Positions 52,909-61,976 of a stretch of 64,000 nt of DNA are shown piece after piece. The stretch comes from Hyphomicrobiales bacterium (GTDB lineage Bacteria; Pseudomonadota; Alphaproteobacteria; Rhizobiales; Rhizobiaceae), in assembly GCA_900466475.1 (NCBI GenBank), contig UBMI01000016.1, positions 177,111 to 241,110 of the forward strand, in the 5' to 3' direction. The notes below the pieces were generated by a model, which worked only from the letters and a program-made list of their open reading frames with translations, was not told the origin of the DNA and searched no databases. The translations under genes and the position numbers were made by a program. Numbering within the stretch: position 1 is the stretch's first letter; the number at the start of each line of letters is the position of its first letter.

Positions 52909-53931
52909 TCATCGCTCCGAACTGGGATTGAAGGGACTGGGCGGAGGTGGGGCGACCGGAGGCGTCGAACGTACCGGACCAGGACGCGGGCGTGGCGGCG
53001 GCGGATTGTTGCCGTCGCCAAAGACTTCGCGGGCGATCGAACCGATACCGGCAAGCGAACCGAGAATGGAGGAAGCCTCCATCGGCATCAGCACAACCTT
53101 GGCGTTGTTCGCCTGGCCGATCGATGCCAGCGCTTCCGTATATTTCTGTGCAACGAAATAGTTGATCGCCTGTACGTCGCCAACGGCGATGGCTTCGGAG
53201 ACCATGCGCGTCGCCTTAGCCTCGGCCTCGGCTAGGCGCTCACGGGCTTCAGCGTTGCGGAAGGCGGCTTCGCGCTGGCCTTCGGCCTCGAGGATGGCGG
53301 ATTGCTTGGCGCCCTCGGCTCGCAGAATCTGCGCGTTGCGCGAACCTTCGGCTTCCAGCACCTGAGCACGCTTCTCGCGCTCGGCTTTCATCTGGCGGGC
53401 CATCGCGTCAACGAGATCGCGCGGCGGCTGGATGTCCTTGATCTCAACGCGGGTAACCTTGATGCCCCAGGGATGCACAGCTTCGTCGACAACACGCAGC
53501 AGCCGGTCGTTGATTGCATCGCGATTGGAGAGCAGTTCGTCGAGGTCCATCGAGCCCATGACGGAGCGGATGTTGGTCATGGTGAGGTTCAGGATTGCAT
53601 TTTCCAGATTGGAGACCTGATAGGCGGCTTGAGCGGCATTCAGCACCTGGTAGAAAGACACGGCATCGGCTGAGACCGAAGCATTATCCTTGGTAATCAC
53701 CTCTTGGGTTGGCACGCTCAGCACCTGTTCCATCACGTTCATCCTGGCGCCGACACGCTCAATGAAAGGGGTGATCAGGTTGAGGCCCGGTTCCAGCGTG
53801 CGTGTGTAGCGGCCGAAACGCTCGATCGTATAGCGATAGCCCTGAGGAACCGTCTTGATACCCGCAAAGAGCACCATGATGACAAAAATCACCAATACGA
53901 TCACGACGATATCGAAGCCGCCCAGCAGCAT
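52909..53931 (-). CDS. qmcA: SPFH/band-7 stomatin-like protein (QmcA type)
   Basis: A 340-residue protein anchored by an N-terminal helix (FDIVVIVLVIFVIMVLFAGI), followed by the band-7 domain (TVPQGYRYTIERFGRYTRTL, VLSVPTQEVITKDNASVSAD, DLDELLSNRDAINDRLL) and a long Ala/Glu-rich coiled coil (about 180-255), ending in a Pro-rich tail. ATG at 53931 follows GGGAGG. Members scaffold membrane proteins and regulate proteases. It is the promoter-proximal gene of the pair with nfeD. Confidence 0.93.
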   Translation of the reverse strand: MLLGGFDIVVIVLVIFVIMVLFAGIKTVPQGYRYTIERFGRYTRTLEPGLNLITPFIERVGARMNVMEQVLSVPTQEVITKDNASVSADAVSFYQVLNAAQAAYQVSNLENAILNLTMTNIRSVMGSMDLDELLSNRDAINDRLLRVVDEAVHPWGIKVTRVEIKDIQPPRDLVDAMARQMKAEREKRAQVLEAEGSRNAQILRAEGAKQSAILEAEGQREAAFRNAEARERLAEAEAKATRMVSEAIAVGDVQAINYFVAQKYTEALASIGQANNAKVVLMPMEASSILGSLAGIGSIAREVFGDGNNPPPPRPRPGPVRSTPPVAPPPPSPFNPSSER

Positions 53932-54014
53932 GTATTCCTCCCTAAGCCCACCTAACTGACGTGGTGAGTTAGCACGATATTTGCAAGGAAGGAATGACGG
54001 CTGCGCCTGTCAAA

Positions 54015-54278
54015 TCAGGGTGATAGGCCGACGTCGTCAAGGTCGCTCTTGGTGATGTAGCCGCCCATGAGGCAATTGGTGAGAAACGGTTGATCGTCCG
54101 GCCTCAGATTGCTGGTTTTGACATCGCGGAGGCGGAGTTGACACGCGACCTGCCCGACGATGCCTTTCGGAGGGGTGCTGGCAGAGATCCGCTGATAACG
54201 CTCCCAAACGAAATAACCGCCCCCTGCGATAACGAGCAAGCTGGCGAAGACAATCAATTTTCTCAAACCCGAAGTCAT
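54015..54278 (-). CDS. Small hypothetical membrane-anchored protein, 87 residues
   Basis: ATG at 54278 gives an N-terminal anchor (MTSGLRKLIVFASLLVIAGG) and a short periplasmic tail with two Cys (GQVACQLRLRD and LTNCLMGGYI). A TTG six codons upstream (54296) is the alternative start. It lies on the same strand 156 bases after hemH and before qmcA, without a visible terminator between. No family recognised. Confidence 0.6.
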   Translation of the reverse strand: MTSGLRKLIVFASLLVIAGGGYFVWERYQRISASTPPKGIVGQVACQLRLRDVKTSNLRPDDQPFLTNCLMGGYITKSDLDDVGLSP

Positions 54279-54434
54279 CAAACGCGTCCAGATCAATAAG
54301 GCACGAGGCCGTGAATGTGCGGGATGCAGTCGTGTCTGCGACGCGATTGCAATCGCCTGCCGGCCATTCTTTAGATCTGGAGCGCAGGGCGCTTTTATCT
54401 ATTGCAGGCGCCAGAAAATCTGGCGCCGCAGGGA

Positions 54435-55466
54435 TCAAGCCCAGCCGAGCAGCTCGCGGCGCACGACTTTTTCCAGCACTTGCATGCCGTCTTCACCGTC
54501 GTTCAGGCAGGGAATATGTGCGAACTGCTCGCCGCCATTGTGCTTGAAAGAATGGGCGGCCTGCTCCGCGATCTCTTCCAGTGTTTCCAGACAGTCGGAA
54601 ACGAAGCCGGGGTTCATGACGGCGATGCGTTTGACACCGTCCTGCGCCAGCTTCTCGACGGTCTTGTCGGTATAGGGCTGCAGCCATTCTTCCGGCCCGA
54701 AACGGGACTGGAAGGTGACCATGAAGTTCTCCTTGGTGAGCCCCAGACGCTCGCGCAGCAGGCGCCCCGTTTTCTGACACTGGCAGTAGTAGGGATCGCC
54801 TTGCTGGAAATAGGAGAGCGGGATGCCGTGGAAGGAGGCGAGAAGCATCTCCGGTTTCCAGTCGAGGGTAGCGAGATGCTGCTCGACGGATTTTGCCAGG
54901 GCTTCGATATAGGTCTCGTCGTCATGGTAGTCAGGAACCGTGCGCAATGCCGGCTGCCAGCGCATGGTGAGCAGCTTCTGGAAGGCCTTGTCATTGACGG
55001 TTGCCGTGGTGGCGGCTGCATATTGCGGATAAAGCGGGAAGAGCAGGATGCGGTCGCAGCCTTCATCTTTCAGCGCTTCGATGCGCGAGGGGATCGAAGG
55101 GGTGCCGTAGCGCATCGCCCAATCGACCTTGACGTTTGGCAGGTCCTTCAGGCGTTCAGCCATGAAATCCGACTGATTGCGTGTATAGGTGCGCAGCCAG
55201 CTTTCATTCAGCTCCTTGTTCCAGATCGTCTCATAGGCCTTGCCAACTTTCTGCGGGCGCGTGTTGAGTACGATGCCGAACAGGATCGGATACCACTTCC
55301 AGGGCGACCATTCGATGACGCGTTTGTCGGTCAGGAATTCGCGCAGGTAGCGGCGCATGGACGTGTAATCGGTGCCGTCAGGCGTGCCGAGATTGACCAG
55401 CAGGACGCCGACCTTGCCGAATTTGACGGCGGGATGATCCGCCGGGCGGAGTGAAGTATCTGTCAT
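54435..55466 (-). CDS. hemH: Ferrochelatase
   Basis: Inserts Fe2+ into protoporphyrin IX, the last step of haem synthesis. The 343-residue protein starts MTDTSLRPADHPAVKFGKVG; VLLVNLGTPD, LFPLYPQYAAATT, catalytic His213 in LLASFHGIPLSY and the distal Glu in SDCLETLEEI are present. CQCQKTGRLL (Cys pair) follows the site as in other proteobacterial enzymes. I find no clear Irr-type box in the 100 bases upstream. Single-gene unit after the 5'-nucleotidase terminator. Confidence 0.96.
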   Translation of the reverse strand: MTDTSLRPADHPAVKFGKVGVLLVNLGTPDGTDYTSMRRYLREFLTDKRVIEWSPWKWYPILFGIVLNTRPQKVGKAYETIWNKELNESWLRTYTRNQSDFMAERLKDLPNVKVDWAMRYGTPSIPSRIEALKDEGCDRILLFPLYPQYAAATTATVNDKAFQKLLTMRWQPALRTVPDYHDDETYIEALAKSVEQHLATLDWKPEMLLASFHGIPLSYFQQGDPYYCQCQKTGRLLRERLGLTKENFMVTFQSRFGPEEWLQPYTDKTVEKLAQDGVKRIAVMNPGFVSDCLETLEEIAEQAAHSFKHNGGEQFAHIPCLNDGEDGMQVLEKVVRRELLGWA

Positions 55467-55532
55467 TCTGGCCCCAACGCGCTTTCGTGCCTCGCCGGCT
55501 CATACGCAGCCGGCCGGTCACGGTTCACCCTA

Positions 55533-55569
55533 TAAGAAGAAAAGCCGGCCCGGGGAACCCCGGACCGGC
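55533..55569 (-). terminator. Rho-independent terminator of the 5'-nucleotidase gene
   Basis: On the minus strand AGCCGG-T-CCGGGG pairs with CCCCGG-G-CCGGCT (between 55569 and 55543) around a two-base turn, followed by TTTCTTCTT. It lies 24 bases after the stop of the gene ending at 55593. Confidence 0.88.
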
Positions 55570-55592
55570 TCTCATGATCGGGACAAATCGTC

Positions 55593-57500
55593 TTACTTGG
55601 TGGGAACCTGGATTTCCTCGCCGATCCGCAAATGGCGCGGGTTCGGGCTGCCGTTGGCTTCCGACAATTTGCGCCATTCGGCGCCGTCGCCGTAGAAGGT
55701 TTTGGCGAGATCCCAGAACGTATCGCCGGCAGCGATGACGTGGGTCGCTGGCGCCGCGGTTGTGGAGGCTGCCGGAGCGGGAGTGGCAGGGGCCGGTGCG
55801 GGTTCTGCAGATGGAGCCGGCGCAGCAGGCGCCGGAGCCGCGGGTGCAGGAGCAGCGGGAGCCGAAACTGCCGGAGCCTCCGTGGAGGGAGCAGCCTGCG
55901 CAATTTCAGTGATGCGGCCGTCCGTGTAGGGCTTATAGGGCGAGTGTGCGGCGATATATTCGGCCGTCACATCGGCCAGATCCGGACCGAAGTCATAGGC
56001 ATTCTGGCCGTCCTTGAAGGCGACATAGCCATCGCCGCCGGCGCGCATGAAGTTGTTGGTGGCGACGCCATAGGTCTTGGCATTGTCGATCGGCACGAAA
56101 TTGTCGCCGTCCTTGACCAGCACGTCGCTGACGCGGCTGCCGACCGGCTTCGACTGGTCGAAGGTGAATTTCAGGCCGGCGACCTGCGGGAACCTGCCGG
56201 CGCCCTGGTCAATCTGACTGACGCCATTTTCGAGCGCCTTGACGATATCGGCACCGGTCAGCTGAAAGGTTGCGAGCGTATTCTGAAAGGGCAGCACGGT
56301 GATGACTTCGCCCTGGGTGACGTCGCCGCCGTCGATGGAGGCACGCAGGCCGCCGCCGTTCTGGATGGCAATGGTCACGCCCTGGTTCCTGCTGCGGTCA
56401 AGTATGGCATCGGCGACCAGATTGCCCATCGAGCATTCCTTGACGCGGCAGACCTTGCGGTCGCCCTCGATCGGGCCTTCCGAGGAGCCGATCACCTTCT
56501 TGCGCAGCTCTTCGATCGGCTTTGCCAGTTCGACAATGCGTGCGGCGACGGCCGGGTCGGGTGTGAAGGAGGAATCGATCAGGATGGGATCGCCCTTGGC
56601 TTCCTTGACGACGCCGTTATCATCGAAATTGACGACGAGATCGCCGAGATATTTGCTGTAGGAGGCGGCCTGCACCACCGGTACCTTGTAGCCGCCGGGA
56701 TTGTCGACCATCGTCGGATAGGGGCCTTCGGCTTTCGGATCCGTGTTCGACAGCAGGCTGTGCGAATGACCGCCGACGACCACGTCGACATCAGGGATCT
56801 TGGCGATCATGGCGAGATCGCGCGGGTAGCCGACATGGGTAAGCGCAATGATCTTGTTGACGCCTTCGCTCTTCAGCTTCTGAACTTCAGCCGTAATGCT
56901 CTGGACGTCGTCGGCAATGGTCACATTCGGGCCGGGGGAGGAGAGTTCGGGCGTGTCGTTGGTGACAGCGCCGACGATGCCGATCTTCTGGCCGCCGACA
57001 TCAAGAACCAGCGAAGGCTTGACGCGATCGCCAATCTTGGAGGCAGCACTTGCCTTGACGTTTGCGGTGACGACGGGGAACTGCACCTTGTCGAGGAAGG
57101 TCGCGAGCCCATCTTCGCTGTCGTCGAATTCATGATTGCCGACGGTCATCGCGTCGAACTTCATCATGTTCAGCATCTCGGCTTCGGCTGCGCCCTTGTA
57201 GGTCGTGTAAAACAGCGAGCCCTGGAAATTGTCGCCGGCGTTGAGCAGCAGTGTGTTTTTGCCCGTCAAAGCCTGGCGGCGCTGGTCGATCGCGGTCTTC
57301 AGGCGCGCGGCACCACCGAAGCACTCATTCTTGCCCTCTTCCTCGGCAGAGCACGTGGAATCGAACTTGTTGATCGATTCGATGCGCGAGTGGAAATCGT
57401 TGATATGAAGAATATTGAGTTCGTAATCCGCAAATGCGGCGCTCGTACTCAGCGCCAGAATAGACGCGGTCAAAAGACCGAAGCTGAAAGACTTCGTCAT
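55593..57500 (-). CDS. Periplasmic 5'-nucleotidase / 2',3'-cyclic phosphodiesterase with LysM tail
   Basis: A 635-residue exported metallophosphoesterase. Signal peptide to AAFA (24); metal motifs NDFHSR, NAGDNFQGS, TVGNHEFDD, LTHVGY and VGGHSHSL; C-terminal 5'-nucleotidase domain (about 340-520) with QNGGGLRASI and NFMRAGGDGYVAF. A Pro/Ala-rich linker (about 530-585) leads to a LysM domain in the last 50 residues (VIAAGDTFWDLAKTFYGDG), which should hold the enzyme on peptidoglycan. ATG at 57500 follows AGGAGA; the frame beyond to 57647 is not conserved. Confidence 0.93.
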   Translation of the reverse strand: MTKSFSFGLLTASILALSTSAAFADYELNILHINDFHSRIESINKFDSTCSAEEEGKNECFGGAARLKTAIDQRRQALTGKNTLLLNAGDNFQGSLFYTTYKGAAEAEMLNMMKFDAMTVGNHEFDDSEDGLATFLDKVQFPVVTANVKASAASKIGDRVKPSLVLDVGGQKIGIVGAVTNDTPELSSPGPNVTIADDVQSITAEVQKLKSEGVNKIIALTHVGYPRDLAMIAKIPDVDVVVGGHSHSLLSNTDPKAEGPYPTMVDNPGGYKVPVVQAASYSKYLGDLVVNFDDNGVVKEAKGDPILIDSSFTPDPAVAARIVELAKPIEELRKKVIGSSEGPIEGDRKVCRVKECSMGNLVADAILDRSRNQGVTIAIQNGGGLRASIDGGDVTQGEVITVLPFQNTLATFQLTGADIVKALENGVSQIDQGAGRFPQVAGLKFTFDQSKPVGSRVSDVLVKDGDNFVPIDNAKTYGVATNNFMRAGGDGYVAFKDGQNAYDFGPDLADVTAEYIAAHSPYKPYTDGRITEIAQAAPSTEAPAVSAPAAPAPAAPAPAAPAPSAEPAPAPATPAPAASTTAAPATHVIAAGDTFWDLAKTFYGDGAEWRKLSEANGSPNPRHLRIGEEIQVPTK

Positions 57501-57658
57501 CCCTGTTCTCCTGATTAGGGGCGAAGATCCCCCTGATCCTCGCCAGCCCCTTCCATAATCCACCGGGGCGGTTTCCCGGCTGGCGGATGTTCCATCAGAC
57601 GATGGACAGCCGCAAGGGAAAGCTGGACCAGGGGAGCGGCTTTCCAAGGGGAGCCAGG

Positions 57659-57696
57659 CAAAAAAGCCGGCCGGTTACCCTGCGCAATCGCCGGCT
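57659..57696 (-). terminator. Terminator overlapping the end of the 106-residue membrane protein gene
   Basis: On the minus strand AGCCGGC (57696-57690) pairs with GCCGGCT (57671-57665), followed by TTTTTTGCC. The stop codon at 57675 lies in the loop, so terminator and coding end overlap. Confidence 0.75.
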
Positions 57697-57995
57697 GCAG
57701 CGTTTCGGTAGAGTTCCTGTGTGGCCGCTGCAATATTCGAAAACGTGGCGAGCGCAACGATCAAGCAAAGAAGGGAAAGAATGCGGTGAACGCGTCGGCG
57801 GGCCCGATAGGCGACGAACGCGCCTGCACCGTAGATCAGGACAGCCGGCAGGGCAAAGATCAGAACCTGCAGCGGACCGTCGCAATCTGGGGCGGCGATG
57901 CCTTGGGCACGATAGACATTAGCCGGCAAAATGACCGCAAGTGCGGCAAGCGGCGTTGCGAGCAACAGGACGAGGTAACCGGCGAAAGCTCGCAT
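57675..57995 (-). CDS. Hypothetical integral membrane protein, 106 residues
   Basis: ATG at 57995 gives a protein with three hydrophobic helices (about 4-24, 40-60 and 68-90), a Cys in the loop (APDCDGPLQ) and another near the end (GDCAG). No family recognised. It starts 29 bases after omp10 on the same strand and is probably cotranscribed with it; the terminator at 57659 would end both. The frame extends to 58103 across omp10 but without conserved character. Confidence 0.65.
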   Translation of the reverse strand: MRAFAGYLVLLLATPLAALAVILPANVYRAQGIAAPDCDGPLQVLIFALPAVLIYGAGAFVAYRARRRVHRILSLLCLIVALATFSNIAAATQELYRNAAAGDCAG

Positions 57996-58024
57996 GGCGC
58001 CTGGCCTTCGCCCTATCTGCTCTT

Positions 58025-58393
58025 TTAGCTGCGGCGGCTCAGGACGAACTGTGCGCCGGCATCCGAGGTGCAGTTCAGCTGGCTCGTCGTGACGAGCGCG
58101 CAATTGACCTTCGACTGGGTGTTGCGAACTAGCGAGGTCATGTTGATTTCCACCAGCGTCGGCGACTTATTGGTATAGGTGCCCGAGGCCAGAAGCTGGT
58201 TGCTGTCTGTCGTGCGCGTCGTGAAGGTGCCGGACTGGAAGGTGGAGACGATCCCGTTCGGATCGGCCCAGGTGCCCTCGACACCGGCAGGAGCGGGTGC
58301 CGATGCGACGGGAAGGGGGCGTGGGCCGGAGGAAACACAGGCAGCTAGGGCTGCCGATGCAACCGCAAGAACGAGACCAGTTCTGACTTTCAT
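58025..58393 (-). CDS. omp10: Outer-membrane lipoprotein Omp10
   Basis: A 122-residue lipoprotein. The signal peptide ends with the lipobox LAAC (Cys19). The mature part (GVEGTWADPNGIVSTFQSGT, ASGTYTNKSPTLVEINMTSL, KVNCALVTTSQLNCTSDAG) closely follows Brucella Omp10, a MliC/beta-barrel-like lipoprotein found across Rhizobiales. The two Cys in NCAL and NCTS probably form a disulphide. The role is structural or lysozyme-inhibitor-like, not settled. Confidence 0.9.
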   Translation of the reverse strand: MKVRTGLVLAVASAALAACVSSGPRPLPVASAPAPAGVEGTWADPNGIVSTFQSGTFTTRTTDSNQLLASGTYTNKSPTLVEINMTSLVRNTQSKVNCALVTTSQLNCTSDAGAQFVLSRRS

Positions 58394-58515
58394 AGGGCTT
58401 CTCCCGGCGAATCTAGGCGGAAACTATCCGCGACAGTCCGCCAAAAACATGGCGCGGGCCTTCCACGAAGGCAAGCCTTCGACGGAGGTCGGCCGGCATT
58501 TAGACAGCAGGCGTT

Positions 58516-58543
58516 ACAAAAATGCCCGCCTGACAGCGGGCAT
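58516..58543 (-). terminator. Rho-independent terminator of hss
   Basis: Perfect 8-bp stem ATGCCCGC (58522-58529) and GCGGGCAT (58536-58543), loop of six, followed on the minus strand by TTTTGT. It lies 21 bases after the hss stop. Confidence 0.9.
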
Positions 58544-58564
58544 CTTCGAAGACGTATGACAGGT

Positions 58565-60010
58565 TCAGCGAACCAGGATGTTCTTGAACTGCCACGGATC
58601 CTTGGTGTCGATGTCTTCCGGGAACAGGCCCGGGCGGCCGTCGAGCGGGGTCCAGTCGGTGTAGTGACCTTCGACCGGGCCGAGATAGGGCAACTGCACT
58701 TCGAGGCAGCGCTTGTAATCCATCTCGTCGGCTTCGACGATGCCCGCCTTCGGGTTTTCAAGAGCCCAGACCATGCCGGCAAGAACGGCAGAAGTCACCT
58801 GCAGACCAGTCGCGTTCTGGTAGGGGGCAATGCGGCGGGTCTCTTCCAGAGACAGGCGCGAACCGTACCAGTAGGCGTTCTTGTCATGGCCGTAGAGCAG
58901 GACGCCGAGCTCGTCGACGCCGTCGACCAACTCGTTCTCGTCGAGAACGTGGAGAACCGGCTGTGCCTTGCCGCCATTGCCGAACATCTCATGCAGCGAC
59001 AGAACCGCGTCGTTGGCCGGATGGTAGGCGTAGTGGCAGGTCGGACGATAGGTAACGTCGCCGTCCTTGTCCCTGACAGTGAAGAAGTCGGCGATCGAGA
59101 TCGACTCGTTGTGGGTGACGAGGAAGCCGTATTGCGGGCCGGGCGTCGGGCACCAGGTGCGAACGCGGGTGTTGGCGCCGGGCTGTTCGAGGTAGATGGC
59201 GGCCTTGTTGCCCTTCTTGTGCTTTTTGGCGTTCTTCGGCATCCAATTTTCATGGGTGCCCCAGCCAAGTTCTGCCGGCTGCAGACCTTCAGAGATGAAG
59301 CCTTCGACGGACCAGGTGTTCCAGAAGACGTTGAGCGGCTTCGGATGAATGGTGCGCTGGGTGTCGCGTTCGGCGATGTGGACGCCCTTGACGCCGACCT
59401 TCTTCATGAGCTTTGCCCATTCTTCGCGGTCGTCCTGGCCCGGCTCGTCGAACTTCAGGCCCATGTCACGCGCAAGGTTCAAAAGCCCCTGCTTGACGAA
59501 CCAGGAGACCATGCCCGGGTTTGCGCCGCAGGTGGAGACGGCAGTCGTGCCGCCGGGGTTCTTGGCCTTTTCCTTGCGAACGGTTTCGCGAAGCGCATAG
59601 TTGGTGCGGTCTTCGTTCTTCATGTCCTTGTCGAAATAGAAGCCGAGCCAGGGCTCGACGACGGTATCGATATAGAGCACGTCGAGCTTGCGGCAGAGCT
59701 TGATGATATCGAGCGAGGAGGTATCTACCGAGAGGTTGACGCAGAAACCCTGGCCTTCGCCTTCAGTCAGGAGCGGCTTCAGCAGCTCCTTGTAGTTGTC
59801 CTTCGTCACATGCGCCTGGATATGTTTGACGCCATGCTTTTCCAGAATGTGGGCATCGTCCGTGCGCGGGTCGATGACAACCATCCGGCTCTTGTCGAAT
59901 TTGAAGTGGCGCTCGATCAGGGGCAGCGTGCCGCGGCCGATTGAGCCAAAGCCGATCATGACGATCGGACCGGTAATTTCGCCATATACCGGATAGTTCT
60001 GTTCCGTCAT
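58565..60010 (-). CDS. hss: Homospermidine synthase
   Basis: Forms sym-homospermidine from two putrescines (or putrescine and spermidine) using NAD+. The 481-residue protein starts at ATG 60010 behind AGGAG. Dinucleotide motif MIGFGSIGRG near residue 18, VVIDPRTDD, YIDTVVEPWLG and STCGANPGMVSWFVKQG are family signatures. Homospermidine is the main polyamine of many rhizobia. Single gene with its own terminator; convergent with nothing, same strand as its neighbours. Confidence 0.96.
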   Translation of the reverse strand: MTEQNYPVYGEITGPIVMIGFGSIGRGTLPLIERHFKFDKSRMVVIDPRTDDAHILEKHGVKHIQAHVTKDNYKELLKPLLTEGEGQGFCVNLSVDTSSLDIIKLCRKLDVLYIDTVVEPWLGFYFDKDMKNEDRTNYALRETVRKEKAKNPGGTTAVSTCGANPGMVSWFVKQGLLNLARDMGLKFDEPGQDDREEWAKLMKKVGVKGVHIAERDTQRTIHPKPLNVFWNTWSVEGFISEGLQPAELGWGTHENWMPKNAKKHKKGNKAAIYLEQPGANTRVRTWCPTPGPQYGFLVTHNESISIADFFTVRDKDGDVTYRPTCHYAYHPANDAVLSLHEMFGNGGKAQPVLHVLDENELVDGVDELGVLLYGHDKNAYWYGSRLSLEETRRIAPYQNATGLQVTSAVLAGMVWALENPKAGIVEADEMDYKRCLEVQLPYLGPVEGHYTDWTPLDGRPGLFPEDIDTKDPWQFKNILVR

Positions 60011-60142
60011 TCTTTTCTCCTGTTGGAAGGGAAGGAAGGCCTTCAGCCTAAAGAATTCATGTGAAGATGCCGCGAAGCTCGCGAGGTGACCGGCTCTAAC
60101 CACAAAATGGCGTCACAATAAAGAGTGTTCCCCCCGCAAAGG

Positions 60143-61015
60143 TCAAATATCGGCGCTGCAAACCGCGCGCAATTTCCGCACGAGTTCCGTCCGTTGCAGG
60201 CTCAGCCCTTTGTAGGCCGTCTGCTGGTCGTCGAGCGCCTCCAGCTGATCGGCAAAGCTTGATGCGAGCTTTTGCGCCTGCGGATGGCGGGCGATGACGG
60301 CGATCGGATCGATATAGATGCGGATGGTGAAGAGAATGTCGCCCGACACAGGCAGCTTGCGAAGGGTCTGGCGTTCGACGCGGACGAAGCGCTCTTCAAG
60401 TGTGAAGGCCTCGGCATAGGGTGTCCGGCGATGTTTCGAGACGGGGAGGAAGAGATCGGCGGTGGCGTTGACCGACCAGTTCAGCCGCTCGACCGGCTGC
60501 GCGATCTGCAGGCTGTCGAAGATGCGAGTAATCAGTGTCGCATTGCGGGTGCCTTCGCCGAAGCCCGGCACATCCGCGTGGATTTCATGCATCGGCCGTC
60601 CGAATTTCTCGCGCAGCGACCATGAGGAGGGAAAGGCGACATGGGCGGCGACGAGATGCCAGCCATCAGCCTTGCGGCGCATCAGGACGAGATCGTCCTG
60701 GATGAGCGAACCGGCCTTGAAGAGCGGCGGCAGATTGGAAGCGTCAGGCTGCAGCATTCCGGGATGCTGATCGGCAAGGTGAGCGAGGAGAATATCCAGC
60801 GCCTCCTGCTGGGCAGCTTCCGTCCCATCCTCTGCGACGAAGACGGCGTCGAAGCAATCATCCGCCAGACGCGTCTTTTCCTTGATATAACGTTCGAGAT
60901 CGTCGTCAGGCTCGATCCAGCGGGCGATATCGAGCGGCATCAGGCCAATCGTGAAGGGTCGGGCCGAGCCGTCGTAGGGTGTATAGGTTAGGGACGTGCA
61001 GGTCGGACGTTTCAT
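60143..61015 (-). CDS. DUF3445 / haem-dependent oxidative N-demethylase-like protein
   Basis: A 290-residue soluble protein. Family motifs: QDDLVLMRRKADGWHLVAAHVAFPSSW (split here after 20 as read), LREKFGRPMHEIHADVPGF and LNWSVNATADLFLP, the pattern of DUF3445 proteins; characterised members bind haem and demethylate dimethylamine-type compounds. It follows the YciI-like gene by 44 bases on the same strand, so it may be the end of the pabB operon. Substrate unknown. Confidence 0.85.
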   Translation of the reverse strand: MKRPTCTSLTYTPYDGSARPFTIGLMPLDIARWIEPDDDLERYIKEKTRLADDCFDAVFVAEDGTEAAQQEALDILLAHLADQHPGMLQPDASNLPPLFKAGSLIQDDLVLMRRKADGWHLVAAHVAFPSSWSLREKFGRPMHEIHADVPGFGEGTRNATLITRIFDSLQIAQPVERLNWSVNATADLFLPVSKHRRTPYAEAFTLEERFVRVERQTLRKLPVSGDILFTIRIYIDPIAVIARHPQAQKLASSFADQLEALDDQQTAYKGLSLQRTELVRKLRAVCSADI

Positions 61016-61059
61016 CGCCGTTCCTTTTCGAGCCTGACGATTGGCGTGCGGTTTGCTAC

Positions 61060-61344
61060 TCAGCGCTCGAGAGCCCCCAGTCCTTCCGTCACTGTCGTCA
61101 GCGCGACTTCCATTATGTCATATTCGGCAACACCGTGGATGGTGAAGGGATCGGCCGCAACGTAGGCTTCGATCTCCGCACGCTCGCCAACGGCGAGAAT
61201 GACGCCGCCGGTGCGGGGCACCTTGCGGCCGGAGGCGAGGAACCAGCCCCTGGCATATCCCTCCTTCACCCAGGCCATATGCGGCTCCATATGCTTGTCG
61301 GCCTCTTCGTTCGGCTTCACATAGGTCAGGGCGAGGATCAGCAT
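61060..61344 (-). CDS. YciI-like protein
   Basis: A 94-residue ferredoxin-fold protein of the YciI family. Typical points are the N-terminal strand MLILALTYVKP, the His in HMAWVKEGYARGWFLASGR, PRTGGVILA and the ADPF motif. Members are dehydratase- or hydrolase-like with a His/Asp pair, but functions are mostly unknown. It starts two bases after the pabC stop, so it belongs to the pabB-pabC operon. Confidence 0.88.
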   Translation of the reverse strand: MLILALTYVKPNEEADKHMEPHMAWVKEGYARGWFLASGRKVPRTGGVILAVGERAEIEAYVAADPFTIHGVAEYDIMEVALTTVTEGLGALER

Positions 61345-61346
61345 GG

Positions 61347-61976
61347 TCAGTCCTTTTGCAGCGAGGCGCGGATCAGCCCGCGCAACGAATTTCCAACGAA
61401 AAGCGTACCTGCGTCCAACTCGTCGGGCGTGATGCGGCCGACGCGGGCCTTGCGCTGGCAGATGAGTTCGGTGCGCAGTACACCGGCGAGCAGGCCGCAG
61501 GAGATCGGCGGAGTCCTGAGAATGCCGGAGCCGTCATCAAGGAAGACGGAAGTGATGGTTCCCTCGCATATTTCCTGCCGCTCGTTGAGCAGGATGACTT
61601 CATCCGCCTGCTGCTGCGAGAACTCGCCACGCGCCGCTTCATATACAGCCCGGCGTGTGGTCTTGATGCGCAGCAGCTTGTCAGTGGAATCGAGACGTGT
61701 GCAGGCGAGACGGAGTTTCCAGATTGTATCTTGCGGCAGTGGGGTAAAGGGGGCGGTGGTAACGTCGATCCGACCCTCTCGATCGAAAGTCAGCCTGATA
61801 CGGCGCGATCCCTTTTCATCCATTACCGCCGCTTCCAGCTTCGCGATCACATCCATCGGCTCTGGAAAACCGATGCGACGGGCGGAGCGGGAGAGGCGGG
61901 CGAGATGAAGACGGAGGCGAATAAAGCCTTCGTCCGGTTGCCATCGCAGGGTTTCGATCAGCGAAAAATCCGTCAT
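61347..61976 (-). CDS. pabC: Aminotransferase class IV protein, probable aminodeoxychorismate lyase
   Basis: A PLP-dependent fold-IV enzyme of 209 residues. The PLP Lys is in LLRIKTTRRAVYEAA and the Glu loop reads EVILLNERQEICEGTITSVF. Its ATG at 61976 overlaps the pabB stop by four bases, and pabB makes the substrate aminodeoxychorismate, so release of p-aminobenzoate and pyruvate is the probable reaction. It is shorter than E. coli PabC (about 270), as is common for the pabB-linked rhizobial form. Confidence 0.86.
   Translation of the reverse strand: MTDFSLIETLRWQPDEGFIRLRLHLARLSRSARRIGFPEPMDVIAKLEAAVMDEKGSRRIRLTFDREGRIDVTTAPFTPLPQDTIWKLRLACTRLDSTDKLLRIKTTRRAVYEAARGEFSQQQADEVILLNERQEICEGTITSVFLDDGSGILRTPPISCGLLAGVLRTELICQRKARVGRITPDELDAGTLFVGNSLRGLIRASLQKD

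Noticed and set aside
55632..57518. A 628-codon open frame antisense to the 5'-nucleotidase gene
   Set aside because: Gly/Arg-rich translation caused by the Pro/Ala linker and codon bias of the real gene.
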